DNA from: Dactylellina haptotyla
Taxonomy: Eukaryota; Ascomycota; Orbiliomycetes; Orbiliales; Orbiliaceae
Assembly (NCBI GenBank): GCA_031310005.1
Contig: CM062382.1
Span: forward strand, 1,302,001-1,366,000
Reading direction: 5' to 3'
Length of the DNA: 64,000 nt
Positions 45,831 through 58,836 of this stretch are shown here, in pieces; position 1 is the stretch's first letter; every line of letters starts with the position of its first letter. Both the position numbers and the translations under genes were made by a program. Below the pieces are notes generated by a model. That model was not told the DNA's origin. It saw nothing but the letters and a program-made list of their open reading frames with translations, and did no database searches.

Positions 45831-48800
45831 ATGCCTAAGACACTAGATGTACACCGGCCGCTGTATCCGACAGCAGAAACCGTCATCGACTCAGACGACG
45901 AAGTTGATAGTGTTGAAGAGCGGGTCACCATAGGGAATCACAAACCGAGCAAGGGCGGTGTTGATACATGGGTCAACAAGCCTGCACACAAGAAAAACAA
46001 CAAGAGTGACGACAGGAAGAGCAAGAGATGGAGTTTTGGCATACCACCGCTGACGGTTAACACTTCTGAGAAGCGCCATAAGCAGCAGTCAGGTAGAGTA
46101 GTTCGGACGATGTCCATGTCTGAAGCTTCCCGGCCAGGTTTAGGTAAGCTCTTCGTCTCTTTTCTTACATTTTTTCACGATATCCTTTGATTCTATTCAA
46201 CAACAACACCGTCGCCTCTTCTTTCTTTTGTTTTCAAATTTCCACACGAAAGACGTCTGAGCGAACCAATCGTGTCGCTATCGCATGTTTACCTGCCTAA
46301 TTTCTCCTTTTGGAATTGTTATTGTGGGATTTAATTTGCTTGTGACAAAGGGAAGGGTTTCGTGCATGCAGGCGGCGAGATTGGGGAAAGCTGTTTACCG
46401 TGTTGCATTCTTCCTTGATCCACTTTGCTACCATTTAGCTGCAAGTCGAGCTTTTCTAGCTGCATATCCAAATTAACTGCTATTGTCTGCATAACGACAA
46501 GACAAGTTATTTGTGTGTGCGGGTATGTTTGGAAACCCCAGCCTGGGTTGGGTCCCTGCTTTTGCTTGTCTTTCCTTTCCCACAGATTTCGCACACTGTT
46601 TTTCCTCCCTCTCGTACTCTCCAAGCTGTGGGAGTGTGTGAAGTTTTTTCCTCGTCCTTTATTTTTTCTCTTCATGCAGTTTTGGTCACTCTGCATTGCC
46701 GTTCCCTTGTAAGTTTGACTGCTCAGGCGCTTGCCCAGCTCCTATTGGCTCCCAACCGCATGTTGGCCCCATGCCAACACTCCTATTCGCCAGACCTTGT
46801 CCAGTCCGGTGCTTAGCTTTATTTCTTTTCTTTGCCCACAAGCTTGGGATTTCCCTTTCCCAGCAGCGAAAATCTTTTTCTCTTCGTTGTTGGCTGGTGT
46901 GTCATTTTTTTTTTCCACTTGCGTGCTGGCCGTCCGCATTTGCCCTGGTGCAGCCGAGGAAGGGTTTCCCAGTTGAAAATCGGGGTTCGCTCGATCGCGG
47001 GAGACACCCAAAGCAGAGGGCTGTCAGTTTCTCACCTACATAGGGCATGAGGGATGCAGACGAATTGTTTCTGTTCAGGGGAAAGTGTCGATAACCGCCT
47101 CGCTGGCCTTGTCCAATTTATTATCTTGAGAATATACTCGAGGCTTCGAGAGAAAAAGGCTTCCTCTTCTTCCGCTTTCCTTTGCACTTGCCTCACTGTC
47201 TGATGCCCCTTTGGATAACAACATCTCGTGCACCCCCGCATTTCCACGACTGTGTGTGTTCTGGTTTAAAAATAATATATTTTCTGGCAGTTCTGGCGTG
47301 TGTGGCAGTTGACGCCCGGGCCTGTTCCGTCCTCCTACTGCCCATTTTTGCCTGCTCATTCATATTCTGGCCCTTCCCGCCCTCCGAATTACCCACCCAC
47401 CCGCTTACCGTTTGCACTGTTTGTTTACCACACAATTACCACTTCCCTCCGTCGTAACAGTAGTTAGTCTGGTGGAGCAGCCGTGCTGATAGATAAGAAG
47501 CAGGTGAGAAGCCAACTCACAACCTGCCGAAGGATTCGTCCAAGTCCAATAGCAACAACCATTCGCTCCCGACGCCTGCCGCCAGCCCTTCGTCGGCCAC
47601 GCCTCCAATTGCAATCGACCTCCTTGCTGCTGCTGCCAAAAACAAGGATAGCAGCGGCAACATCGCTACGTCAGCTGGTGCTGCAAAATTTTCATCTGCT
47701 GCAGGTGGTGCAGGTTCAAGCTCGAAGAACATCTCTTCGTCTTCGATATCAGCCGGGCACGTTGCTGCTGCCGTTGCAGCTCTGGGGACCAGCCCTAACT
47801 CGAGTTCCAATCCAACCTCAACCTCAACCTCAACCTCAACCCGCCCACGATCCTATTCCGCGTACCCTGCGGCTTCCAATTCCTCCTCCTCCTCCAGCTT
47901 GTTCTCCATCGGTGCCGGGATCAAGAAGCCCCCAACGCCCGTCTCTCCCACCGAGGAGGTCTCCCACTATCAGACCATGCCCGCTCTGAAAAAGCCGCAT
48001 AAGGCGGGCCAGCCTGTCCCGCTGGCCCCCTCGTCCGTAGTTTCAGCTTCCTCAGACTCCTCTCCCTCAGTATCTTCTGGCTCGACCGGTTCATCTTTAG
48101 GAGACCCAAGAGTGGATTCGAGAATAGCAGCGTACCGAAAACTCTCCAGCATCCAGACACAGAACAATGGCTACTTCGCTTCCGTAAGCGACGAAGTTCA
48201 GTCTCCCATGCCAGAAGCCCCAGCTCCCCCCTCCAGAGGCTCCGCCGCCACCTCGGAGGACTCCAGCTCCGAAGACATGAAACCCACCCTCCCGTCGGGC
48301 TCGACCTCCACCCCGAACATCTCCCCATCGAAGAATGGAAGCACAAGACCTCCCGTTCATGGTCGTACATACTCCAATGCTACCGTAACCGGACCCGAGT
48401 ACGATCAAGAGGCAGCATATGCTGCTTATCAACAATATCCATTACACCGAAAGAGGAGCTCTTTCTCCAGCAACGACAGCCGAGCTACTGCCATTCCTGG
48501 TGCTGCTCCTCGAGGAGCTCCAGCTGGACTCGGTCTCGATGCTAGCGTTTTTGAATTCCTCGATGAGGGTGCAGAGGACGAAGCAGCTGCCGCCGCTGTT
48601 GCTCCGTCTCATGAAGATCATGAAGAGGAACATGACGAGCTTCCGGACTCTTCACCGCGGAGCCATGACGACGCTACTCCCTCGCCTGAGATTCAACCAA
48701 AGAGCCCTGTCAAGCCAGCCAGCCCCAAGAAGACCACTCCTACCTCTGCAGCTCCTCCTAGGTCCATGCCTCCTCATCCAACCGACTCGTACTTTGCATC

Positions 48801-51105
48801 TCAACCACCATATGGCGGTTACCCTGGCTACCCACCAATGCATTACGATCCGTACATGGCTCCTGAAGGCACATCCGCAGAGCCAGCTCCTCAAGTCCCT
48901 GCTCAGCCAATGGCCGATCCGTATATGAACATGCCTCCGCAAGCTGCAGAAAACGCCATGGTACATACGCCACAGAAATCGAACTTCAAGGAATCTATAC
49001 ACGCCCGACGGGCAGCTGCAGCCGCAGCTGCAGAAGCTCAGGCCGCAGAAGGGCCCGAGATTGAAGAATACCACGAAGAGGACTATTACCCCAACTACAT
49101 GGCGCCGCCACAGGGACCACCTTCTTACCGCGGCCGCCCGCGCATGCAACCCAACCAACGGCCACCGCAACCCCCACACCCCCATGTCCCACCCCCGCAA
49201 GCGCACGACATGTATGGCGGTTATCCTCCACATCCACCACCACCCCAGCGAGCTTACACCGACTCATATCCCCCATTTCCCAGGCCACAGATGCCACCAC
49301 AGCGAAACTCGATGTACGGACCAGGACCAGGACCACAGCAACAGCACATGCGAGCTCCTCCACCCCCAGCATCTTCTATTGGACCTTATAGAACATTCGG
49401 TGGTAGTCAACTCGGCAGTCAGGTTAGCACTTACAATCCAAACTTCGGTACCATGCTCCAGTCAAATGTCTCGGAGATGGGTACCACTGTCCTCGGTGGA
49501 AGATGGGGTGGTCAGATGAACAACGGCCGACCGCACCCGCCTAGCAACCTTAGCAACATGACTTACGGTCAAGCCGGTTATCAGGACGACTACTATGGCG
49601 GTTATGATGGTTACTACGACCAACAAGGCTATCACCACGAGGAACCCGAATTTGAAGAGCCACAGAGCATTCCATCTGCCAGTCCACAATACACCAAGAG
49701 ACGTCCAATGTCCGGAGAATTCCCAGGCAGCAAGAGAAATAGCATTCATGGCCAATGGAGCGCTGAATGGGCTGATACCGAAAGCAACAAAGGAGGATCT
49801 CGACCGCCAAATGACAGAATCCCCGGAGGACCTGCTCGTGAAGAATTTGAACTCGGAAAGGATGGCAATGACGACCAGAGCTGGGCCAAACCCGCAAAGA
49901 CGAGAAGACGCAACACCATAACTACCAACAACAAGCAACCATTGTTCAGTTCCAACTTTTCTGATACTTCATCGGCGAAGCTCACCAGCGCGGCTAGCAG
50001 CCGGATGCAACCCTTGTCGGAGGCTGATATCAAGTCTGAAGCCAGCGTGGAAGCCAGCATCCCTGCCCACGGTCGACACCCACCATCCATCAACACTAGC
50101 CTTCCTGGAAAGCAAAAGCATGGCCTTCCAACCCCTGAAGACAGTCCTCCAGCTGTCAAGCAATGCCGTGTCCAGTCTCGCCCACCCACGCGTCATTCGT
50201 CCATCGCTAGCTCTTTCGCCTCTAAAGGCGCTGCCCTTACTACAATCCCAGTTGCCCTTGGGTACCCTCATCTTTCAAGCCACTTGGCTGAGTCTCCAAA
50301 CACTGCCATGTACCGCCGCTTTGACAACTTGAATCACCGTATCCTTCTTCATCTCCAAGATGAGATCTGCGAGCTTGAGCAGATTCTTGAGAACCTTGAT
50401 CATCAGGAGCAAGGCAGCGGCAACGGTGGCGCTGGTCTCCGAACCCGCCGTGGCCTTAATGCCACTGGCCAGCGAGCTCCCGGCCCTCTTGACGATAACT
50501 CTGCCCGTCGTCTGGAGCTAATGGGCGCCATTTTTATGAAGCTCCAGCAGTACAACAATGCTTTGGCAGCCTACTCAAAGATCCTGAACGAGCTTCCTGG
50601 TGCCTCTGATGAGTCTCTTGGTGAATACCGGGAATGGATGAGCCGCCATCAACCTGTTGTTCGTGAAGAGATGGATTTTGTTTACAAGTCTAATGACTTC
50701 TCCACTCTCGTTCACGACAACTCAACCCAAATGAGAGTTCACATCCCCTCAGGCCGATCCTCCCGATCCTCATCTTTCAATGGTGGTCAGCGACCCAGCC
50801 TTGCGGTTGAAGGTATCTTGGGTATGCTAGAAACCATCATTGCCTGGGTCTCAAAGCAAGAGACGCCAATACAGCTTGGAGTCCTCGCTGGTATCTTTTT
50901 TCTCCTCCCACTCATGCTTTATCTTTCCGTTTCCACCTGGTTTGGAATCATTATGACTACCACGGCCTGCACTGCGGGATTCGCGTACTGCGCAAAGAAC
51001 TTGCTCGATGCAGCTCCCAAGAAGCCAGCATTGAAGACCGCAGCTGATGCAAAGAAGAACGACACCCTTCCCACGAATACTACTGCTCCTGAAGTCAAGG
51101 CGTAA
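45831..51105 (+). CDS. DUF6594 membrane protein with long disordered N-terminus
   Basis: Exon 1 is 45831-46143 (GTAAGC donor, phase 1). Exon 2 is 47504-51105 after a CAG acceptor. The join is in frame and gives 1304 residues. In-frame stops before 47497 limit the acceptor to AAG at 47498 or CAG at 47503; both keep the frame. Residues 105-780 are low-complexity: Ser/Ala/Thr-rich, then Pro/Tyr/Gln-rich with many PPH and YGGY motifs. The DUF6594 domain begins near residue 905 (YRRFDNLNHRILLHLQDEIC) and continues ELEQILENLDHQEQ and RRLELMGAIFMKLQQYNNAL. It ends with two hydrophobic helices (LGVLAGIFFLLPLMLYLSV and FGIIMTTTACTAGFAYCA) and a Lys-rich tail. The family is fungal and has no known function. 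The first exon may come from a distant promoter. Confidence 0.8.
46144..47503 (+). other. Inferred 1.36-kb intron
   Basis: This interval joins the two exons of the DUF6594 gene. It is an order of magnitude longer than most other introns in the window. It contains C/T-rich tracts near 46550-46690 and 47160-47460 and no recognisable coding sequence. A second promoter inside it, giving a shorter protein, would be compatible with the sequence. Confidence 0.55.
47814..47841 (+). repeat. (AACCTC)n coding microsatellite
   Basis: More than four perfect hexamer copies inside exon 2 of the DUF6594 gene, coding for alternating Thr and Ser. Copy-number changes would keep the reading frame. Confidence 0.85.
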
Positions 51106-53883
51106 CCATGTCTTGCACACATGAATATATCACTACACACGACCTAATGAAATTATAATGACGACGATAGCGGGCTTCGTCACCTCAACCTTACCTCAAT
51201 CCGATCACAAACCTCAAATCATTTTCTTTTGTCCATTTTCTATTTTTTATTTCTCTGATATTTATTCGAATAGTCCGCTCATGCGGTCATATCTTCACAT
51301 TTCTTACATGGTCTTTTATATTTCTTACAGAGGATCTATACATATCATCTTTCTCGGTGCTTCGGTCATGTACAAAATTCTGTCTTTTGTTTCTTTTTCT
51401 GGGAGGGTTTCTCAAAAAAGGGGAAAACAAAAATACACAAAAGAATTGGGAAAAGACAAAATTATTTTTACACAAAAGTCTTTAATCCTGACTTCTGTTT
51501 GCGAAGACAGTTTTTGATTTCTTTTGATTTCATTAAAAAGATAATGTCTCTTGTTGAAAGTTCGGCGCCATATCTGCTATTTTTCCTACTGATACCACGT
51601 TCGATTTTCTTGATAGTCATCTGGTCTGCATATCTTGGTACTACATCCTTTTTTCCTTTGCTTTTCGGGGTATTTTCTCTCTCTCTTCTGGGTACATTCT
51701 TACTTTATTTGGGGAAACGGAAGGGATCTAAGGAGTTTTAATGCTTTCGTTATTTTGTTTTTGGAGTGTAATCGTTTTGAACCAAGATACCAGCTCTCAC
51801 TTATTTTGTTCTTCAGTTTTACCTTTCACCTTTTCTCATAATATCTTGTACGATAGTGGTATTTGGCGCCCTGCTTTCCAATAATGTATTTACTCTATTT
51901 ATTTTACTTTGCGATTCGTTCTAATTGATTCATCCTATCATTCAATCTTCACTGTTCTCTCCGAGTATACTTGCCTGTTCTTTCCGGTGTGCTAGGAAAA
52001 AAAAATTTAAAGTGTAATTGAGACCAATACCTCACTCATTCTCTCAGTAGCTCGTGCGACCGACCATCCCTAGACATTTAAAATGCGAAGATAAACCGTT
52101 TCCTTGAATGTGAGCTCCACGTGCGCCCAAATGAGCACGACGCATATGACCAGGTATTTAGGGCTTTTAAAACGTCGCTGCTAAACCACAACAGGAGCTG
52201 CAGCTTGCAGGAACGCAAAGTAGAGCCGCCGGAATGCGACGATGGGATGTCCCTGCATCTGGGGTTTCCGGGTTCTCTACTTTGCTTGAGCTAGCCGCCA
52301 TCCATGCTGAGCGCTGAGACATTTCGTCATATTTTTTAAATCTCAATTGCGATCCTCAGACAATGACAGAGTTTTTTTTTTTGATTCGGCTGGCCAGCAT
52401 ACCTGGGTCTTTTGCGCCGGGATTCCTGCGCGCTGTGCCTGGCGCGAGATCGTTGCTGGGGGTGCTTTTTCCCCAGCCTTCAGGATTTCAACAAACGGGA
52501 AAACACCAAGGGAACTGGGTTGCGTTGTGTGGCTGTGGAACCAATCATGCTTCCTAATCGGGAAAAGCGAGCTGCAAGGAGCGTGTGATCTGCCCAACCA
52601 GGTCTCAACACTTCAACACGCAACGCAGCAGGACAGCGAGCCCCACGTCTTCACCCGCCCTTCGGCCTTATTTGCCTAAGTTTGAAGTTCTCGCCGTGGT
52701 ACGCTGTTCGTTTGACGTCTTCTGGAGGACTTCTGAGCGGTTCTTTCTCAACTAATTGGGGGGCCACCTGGTGCTGCGCTCGTAATCTTGCGCTAGTGCG
52801 TCGCAAGCAGACCATACCTAAGATTAATACTACGGGAAGATTTCCCAGGCCGGAGCCTGCAGGAACTTATTATACCGAAAAAAGCACCAACCACGCTCAT
52901 TTATCATGCAAAGACAGCTTGCCTGCTTGCTGGATGGCGAGGTAGCCAGGTAGCAAGGGAGCATGGTAGCTTCTCATATAAATGTTAAGAATATCCTGTG
53001 CCGCGTCTTGTGGTTCCACCAGACTCTCTTTCTGTCCAGCTGAGCGTTTTTCTCTCGCCCTCTTCCCGTCTTTTCACCATCTTCGCCCTTGTCGACGGTT
53101 CGCATCTCGTCAAGTCCGAGCTAGGACTGTCCACCCGTCGTCGCTGTAGTCATCTAGTCATACGGAATTGACGGAATTCGCGGAATACATCTACTTGTGC
53201 CTCCTGCGCCTTTCCTTCGACTATTTCCACTCGGTCCTCCCTCTCTTCCCCTCGCTATCTCCTTTCTTACTGTCCTACCTACCTTATCTGCTGCACCGCT
53301 TTTCCAATTTACTTTGCTGTTCACTGGAAACCCGACGCTACCTTTCGCCGACGGACACAAACCTGCGCTTGGGACCAAGTGTTCACTCCGCACACAAGCA
53401 AATAAACCAAAGCGCTCTAGTCAATAAGTAAGATCGGATATCGTACAGCCTTGCGCGCGCGCACATATTTGCTGCGAGTTGCCTTCCTCGCTGCTGCACA
53501 TAACCGTCGAACCCGGACGAGCGCCCGTCGAAGCAAAGCAAAGACCCGGCCCAGTACCTACATAGAAAAAGTGTGTCTGACCGGCAAGTCGCATTCGCCT
53601 TTTACACACATTTTTGCCGAATTTCTTTTCCTCAGCGACCCGACCGAATCGGATTACCTCGTCTACTGAGACAACGCATCAGCCGACCACAACTTGCACA
53701 CCCTCCCAGTCCGTAGACCCTGCTCGACCTCGACCTCGTGTATTCCGTCGACGCAGAGCTTGCAAAGAAGTCTGCATTAGTTGGGAATTTTAGGACCTGC
53801 ATCGAGCTAAGCTCAGCTTTAGCGCTACACCAAGATTAGAAGTCGATAAGGAAATCCAAAGTAGAAGAAAAAAATAAAACAAG
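51106..53883. promoter_or_regulatory. Intergenic region and long 5' leader
   Basis: The first several hundred bases are AT-rich 3' flank of the DUF6594 gene. From about 53000 to 53880 the sequence is C/T-rich, then A-rich just before the ATG at 53884, as in ascomycete promoters and leaders. No coding region is recognised. Confidence 0.45.
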
Positions 53884-54667
53884 ATGGCAGACGAAGTAGA
53901 AATCGAGTATAGAGCGTACCGCTGGCCCAGAGATGTTTTCACATATTGGGTGGTGCTGTTAGGCTTGTTCTCCATTATCGTGCTCTCCATATACGCTCAG
54001 TTCGTCGCTGTCCAAAATGCGCTGGAAAGGCCGCAACCATGGTACGTCGCACTTGCTCCCTGAAACAGAAATGAAAGAGAGAAGGGAGAGAAAAGCTGAC
54101 TTGAAATTTCGAATCTGGCAGGTACTTTGTTATGTCCCTCGCTGTCGCTGTCCTCACTCTTTTCTTGATCCTTACAATCCTTATGCTCTTCCAGCTGCGC
54201 ATGGTAACTCCGTTCTTCATGCTTGCGTTCTCGTTCATAGGATTCGTCTTGTGGCTTGTGGCACTCATCGGATCGTCTTTGGCGCTGTTTTCAGACCAGA
54301 ACAACGATGCAAACGATTATTGCCATGATTCTGGGATTCTGTGGGCACCATCGCAAACTGTGGTTACTACCAGCGGACCAGGGTATACGGGATACGAGGG
54401 AACAGGTACCGTGACGGCACAGGTACTCATCTACGCGGCACAGAGTCAGCTGTCCACGTTTCTGTGGCACCAGCTTTGTGGAGTGTGGAAGGCAGCATTT
54501 GTGTTCCAGTTGTTCACATTGTAAGCACACTTCTTATAGTTTGTTGGAATGCAAGTACTAATTTTCGATTTACCAGACTCGAATTTGTCTACATGGTCTA
54601 TTTAGCCTTCGATGTTCTCGCCGCTGATAAAAAGGACGTCGCCGATATTATCGATGTTGAGGGTTAG
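53884..54667 (+). CDS. Four-helix membrane protein (MARVEL-like)
   Basis: Three exons: 53884-54041, 54122-54520 and 54577-54667, giving 215 residues. Donors are GTACGT and GTAAGC and both acceptors end CAG. Four hydrophobic helices are visible: VFTYWVVLLGLFSIIVLSIY near 18-38, a segment near 55-75 (MSLAVAVLTLFLILTILMLF), one near 80-105 (FFMLAFSFIGFVLWLVALIG) and one near residues 175-200 (VFQLFTLLEFVYMVYLAFDV). A polar loop with one Cys lies between helices 3 and 4. The size and topology fit MARVEL-type proteins of fungal membranes, but no diagnostic motif is seen. It faces, tail to tail, another gene of similar topology at 55909-56856. Confidence 0.8.
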
Positions 54668-55908
54668 AAGCCTGATACGCAAAAAATACGCCACCGCACT
54701 TTGAATTATCACCTGTCAGAGGCGTGAACCGAAGAAAGAAAATCTCAAATCTCAAATTTCAATACGTATTAATGCTAGACATGCCACTCTTTTTCTCGCG
54801 ATACCCAGGAATTTTATGCGGATATGTTTTTTTATCAGCGTCAACGATCACCTTTTGCTTGCCTGGATACCTACCTAGTACCTATCCTTCAGCAGCGGGG
54901 TTCTCACTAATTTCAAAAATGTACATATACGACCTGCTCTTGTTCTTTGTTTCTTTACTAATTCAACTGTCTATGGATTTTTGAAAAGGAGTTTATTTGC
55001 TTTTTCCTTCTATGGATCTGGGATCGAGAGATTTATGCAATGTATACGGTCTTTTTCATGTATGATATTTCTGACACTTGGCTGGAAAACGGACAGATAT
55101 ATAAAATTTAAAATGGAAGACAAAAAATGAGTTTAATTTCAGAAGCCACGGTAGCGCTGCGATCAGACGGTGATATTAATATAATTTTACCCCGCCTATA
55201 TACTTTATCGATTAAGGTTGATTGGGTTTCCTTTACAGTTTAGCCACTGATACGCTTGTTTACGAAATGGATATTCCTATCTTATGACCTTCCATCCTCT
55301 CACGGGATACGGGAACCGGGGAATCATAGGATTGGTCGAAATAGACCCTATCCACGGAAAACGCCAGCGAGATATACAGCAGATGTAGAGACTAATATCA
55401 TTCATTCATATCATACAAACATACTATGATCCAATCATAACTGAAGAAATTCCAGAAAAAGAAAAAGAAAAAGAAAAAAGCTGATAAAAAAAGTTGAAAG
55501 AAGAAACCAGAGTCGATATATTCGTCTTAAGATACGTGGAACCTCGGATACGCCAAGGGAGTGTGCTTGCGTTATCAAATAAAAGGAAAGGAATAGTAAA
55601 AAGAAATGAAGTAGGCATCAAAAACTATAAGAATTCCAATCAAATCCAGGACTGCAACCGTTCATCTTGCGTAAATGTTGATAACATTAACGAATAGCGA
55701 TAATTTCGGGTTGTTGCATTTTTTAGAGTGAGATTGTATATATATACCCCTCGTCTAGCCTATTAGCTAGACTTTGGTAATCTAGAGGGTAGAGCTGATT
55801 CAAGCCTTTCGCTCTCGTCAATCATAAGGGTTTGGCATCCTAGTGACCCAAACTGTAGTAGCCATTGCCTAGACAGACGCACGTCCACATTAAATACTTT
55901 ATTCCAAC
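54668..55908. other. Convergent 3' flanks
   Basis: AT-rich region between two convergent membrane-protein genes. It contains a (GAAAAA)-like run near 55453-55480 and a short inverted repeat, GTCTAGC at 55753-55759 with GCTAGAC at 55766-55772. The latter could act as a terminator hairpin, but that is weak. No gene is seen. Confidence 0.4.
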
Positions 55909-56856
55909 CTAATAGTCTCGTCGAGAGCTCCTCCTAGAGTCTTTTCGATCGGGGTAATAGTAATCGTCTCGAGTCCCACCAGAAGCATAAGACCTTCTCC
56001 GCTTGTCCCTCGAGGTGGAATGGCGTCGGTGATGGTCAGCACTTCTGCTGCTTCTATGACGCTTAGACGACCTTTCCTTTTCGAGCAAAACAGCACCTGG
56101 TTGGACAGGTACGGATGCTGTAGTGGTTTGTGTAACGTTCCGGACGGCAGGCTGTACAGGATAGCCTTCCTCGATGACGGTTCGGCGCGCGACGGGGCCA
56201 CTATAAGGGTATGTTAGAGCTATGTTACGCACGACTGAGTGTATTTAGATAGACTATGGCTTACCCAAGACGTCGGTACTCATCTGCAACCATTGTTGCG
56301 ATTTGGATACCTCCAATGCAAACAAGGAAGAAGAATAGAATGTTTGCGAGGGCTATTAGATGCATCATAAATATATCAGTATGTCTTGCGTCTCAAAATT
56401 ATAAGGAAGTAGCTCACCTAAACCCCACCCGGCTCTTAACAGTCCACAGATCGCATCGACGTTATTTGTCCTTGAAATCTCATTATTTACATCCGCATTT
56501 GCCTTCGCGGCGGCACACTCGTCAATTGCCGGTTTTGTCAATAATGCCACACCGACAATACAAAGTATCATTCCCAAGAAATCGAAGAAGCAAATCATGA
56601 AGGATACATTATTCGCGCGTAGAAAAGTTATTAGTATTAGTATCGACCATACTGTTCCTAATATCCCCACCGCGAACATGTAAACGATAGATTCTGGGGT
56701 GCCGACTCCGGAGTGGGAGTAGTCGGACATGACCTGCGCCAGGCAGGCGAAGCAGGCAATAAGTGTTACAATGTTAACCAAGCGGAAGAAAATATATCCC
56801 GGCCCCGGAGACGTTGGGCCCGAGAGTATAGCTTTAGAACCTGGTGCGACCTCCAT
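55909..56856 (-). CDS. Four-helix membrane protein with basic tail (MARVEL-like)
   Basis: Three exons: 56856-56418, 56352-56265 and 56200-55909, giving 272 residues. Donors are GTGAGC and GTAAGC and both acceptors end TAG. Helices lie at about residues 20-45 (RLVNIVTLIACFACLAQVMS), 55-75 (VYMFAVGILGTVWSILILIT), 82-105 (SFMICFFDFLGMILCIVGVA) and about 145-165 (LANILFFFLVCIGGIQIATM); the last spans the first splice site. Two Cys residues lie in the loop before helix 4 and flank it (DECAAA and AICGLL), as in MARVEL-type proteins. The last 80 residues are cytoplasmic in character, with many Arg, Ser, Tyr and Asp and several SRR and RRHS motifs that suit phosphorylation. The ATG at 56856 was chosen as the first ATG of this frame. 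Function is unknown. Confidence 0.82.
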
Positions 56857-58103
56857 TGTGTGAACTGGAAAATAAGATATCTCAAAGGAAATGGCGTAAA
56901 AGTGCGATTGACTTGGTGCTAGATGACGCGAATGCCGAAGAGACAATCAACGTAAGAAGGCCGCTGGATATGCGGGTACCAATAGCGTGAGAATGCTATA
57001 CGAATAAAATATCGTAGCCTCGAGGTATACGGCTAGCTGTGCCTCTGAAGGAAGAGTTTTGCCACCGCTAAAGAGGTCAACGAACGACGGAAATGTTGCG
57101 ACCTGAGAGAATCCAGTGACCGAATATTCGAAGGAGAAGAAGCTACAGGAGACGCGGAGGAAGCGGAAGAGAAAAGAGGAGACTAAAAGTCATTTCAATC
57201 GCGGGATCTGCGAAATACAAAAGACTTGTACTGTGATTTAAGGTAATTCGAATGCTGGGAAATGTACCGACTAGCTATGGTAGCGGCGTAGTCTGACACC
57301 TACAGGAAAATCAAGGCCAGCCACTTGAAATCATGTCATTTCTTGGGCGCACCCCGACCGTTCTGCGAGGATACCGGACACAAGCTCGAAAAAAACACCG
57401 AGGGGTAGCGCAGCATCAGGAAAAAGATGCGCGCCAGATAATTTGGGTGGTGTGAACCAAAAATTCCGATTAGAGCTCATCGCTCAGGATCAAGTCGTAT
57501 CGGATAGCGGCCATTAGCGTTTGTCGCGCAGCGACCAAAAACACTACGTCATGAAAGCGTACCACTCATGCTCAATGCATAAAGCCTGCAGGCCTGTTGG
57601 GTGGAGGCTCTTGGCTTGTTTCGAGCTGACTTGCGACAAGGTTCTTGATTGCACGAGCGCTATTTCAGTAGCTACGAGATATTGGATAGCTTCCTTTTGC
57701 TACGTTTGTCGGAACATTGGATAATACGATATGGGATTCGGTATCGTATTTGATTCGAATCTGGTGTTTTGCTGCAGAACCCCCCAAAAAGTTCGACATG
57801 CTGCCTGTGTAACAACAACACAAGTGCTCTAACACGGCAACAAAGAAATGCAACAGTCCCTTTGACAACAACACAAGGAGCTCGGCCAGATATATATATA
57901 TCGCGTTTCATCCACGAGGTTCTTTAAGAGTCTCCCAGCCTCCCGAGACCTCGATTATATGACAAAGATACTGCCTACCAAAAATTAGGCAGATCCCTTG
58001 AGTCCAAGCTTCCCAATAGCTACGTATATATAGATATAGTAAAAGCTATTCTTGTAAAACTGATCCTAAATCAAAATTCCACAAACCTCGACGAGCAATT
58101 GCA
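56857..58103. other. Intergenic region
   Basis: No gene is recognised. ACGTATATATAGATATAG at 58021-58038, about 65 bp before the next ATG, is a good TATA-like element. Confidence 0.4.
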
Positions 58104-58673
58104 ATGCCGAAATGGCAAGAAAAGTGTATCAGATTTAAAGCTTCCCACTCTCAAATCAAAGCTGAATTATGTCTCCCGTCTTATAATAGCTTCTTATATT
58201 TCTTTTCCGTAGCTTTTTCGCCCCTAGGAAACATATATTTTTGGATGTGGCTGGTTTCTTCCGTTCTGAACAGCGGCGAGAACATCGACAATACTTCACC
58301 CCTGGCACCACTCGCACAATTTTATGGTTTTTTCATCATTTCAACGGAGTTAGCAGCAATTGCTCGATCTCACATCACATCAGTCCTTAGCCAACCCATT
58401 ATCTCTTGGTTTCTTTTCTTCTTTGGTCCTGAGATCCTGCCGCCTCTTTTCCAATCTTTCCAATACTACGAAGACTGGATCGAGGCATATAAACTTACGC
58501 GACTGTTGGTCCCTGCTCTGTTAGATCTTGTCAATCAGCTATTTAGATTTCTTATACGGTTAGTTATTACTCCTAAAACAGGCGGTGTTATCGCAACACT
58601 ACTACTTTCTTTCACAAGCTTTAATAACTTGGTTATCCGAAACCTAATCCCTCACTCGCTAATTTCTTCATAG
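58104..58673 (+). CDS. Hypothetical hydrophobic protein (orphan ORF)
   Basis: Single open frame of 189 codons with an ATG in the context GCAATGCC and a TATA-like element about 65 bp upstream. It has hydrophobic segments near residues 28-60, 85-115 and 130-150 that could be two to four membrane helices. I recognise no family. Support is only the length of the frame and the upstream TATA, so it may be a chance frame; the AT-rich codons differ from those of the neighbouring genes. Confidence 0.35.
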   Translation: MPKWQEKCIRFKASHSQIKAELCLPSYNSFLYFFSVAFSPLGNIYFWMWLVSSVLNSGENIDNTSPLAPLAQFYGFFIISTELAAIARSHITSVLSQPIISWFLFFFGPEILPPLFQSFQYYEDWIEAYKLTRLLVPALLDLVNQLFRFLIRLVITPKTGGVIATLLLSFTSFNNLVIRNLIPHSLISS

Positions 58674-58836
58674 AAAATTTAAAAATAACCAAAGAGTTTT
58701 AGAAACGCACGTGGTCGAACCTCTTCTTTGCTGGTATATCGTAAGAAACACAGTCAACATTCCCAGCAGAAGAGGATTATTTCTAATAATACCACTCTGA
58801 ACAGCTTCACTTCGATTCGGTAGAAATCCAGTCACG

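Noticed and set aside
47921-49233. Several minus-strand frames inside the DUF6594 gene
   Set aside because: Antisense shadows of a low-complexity coding exon.
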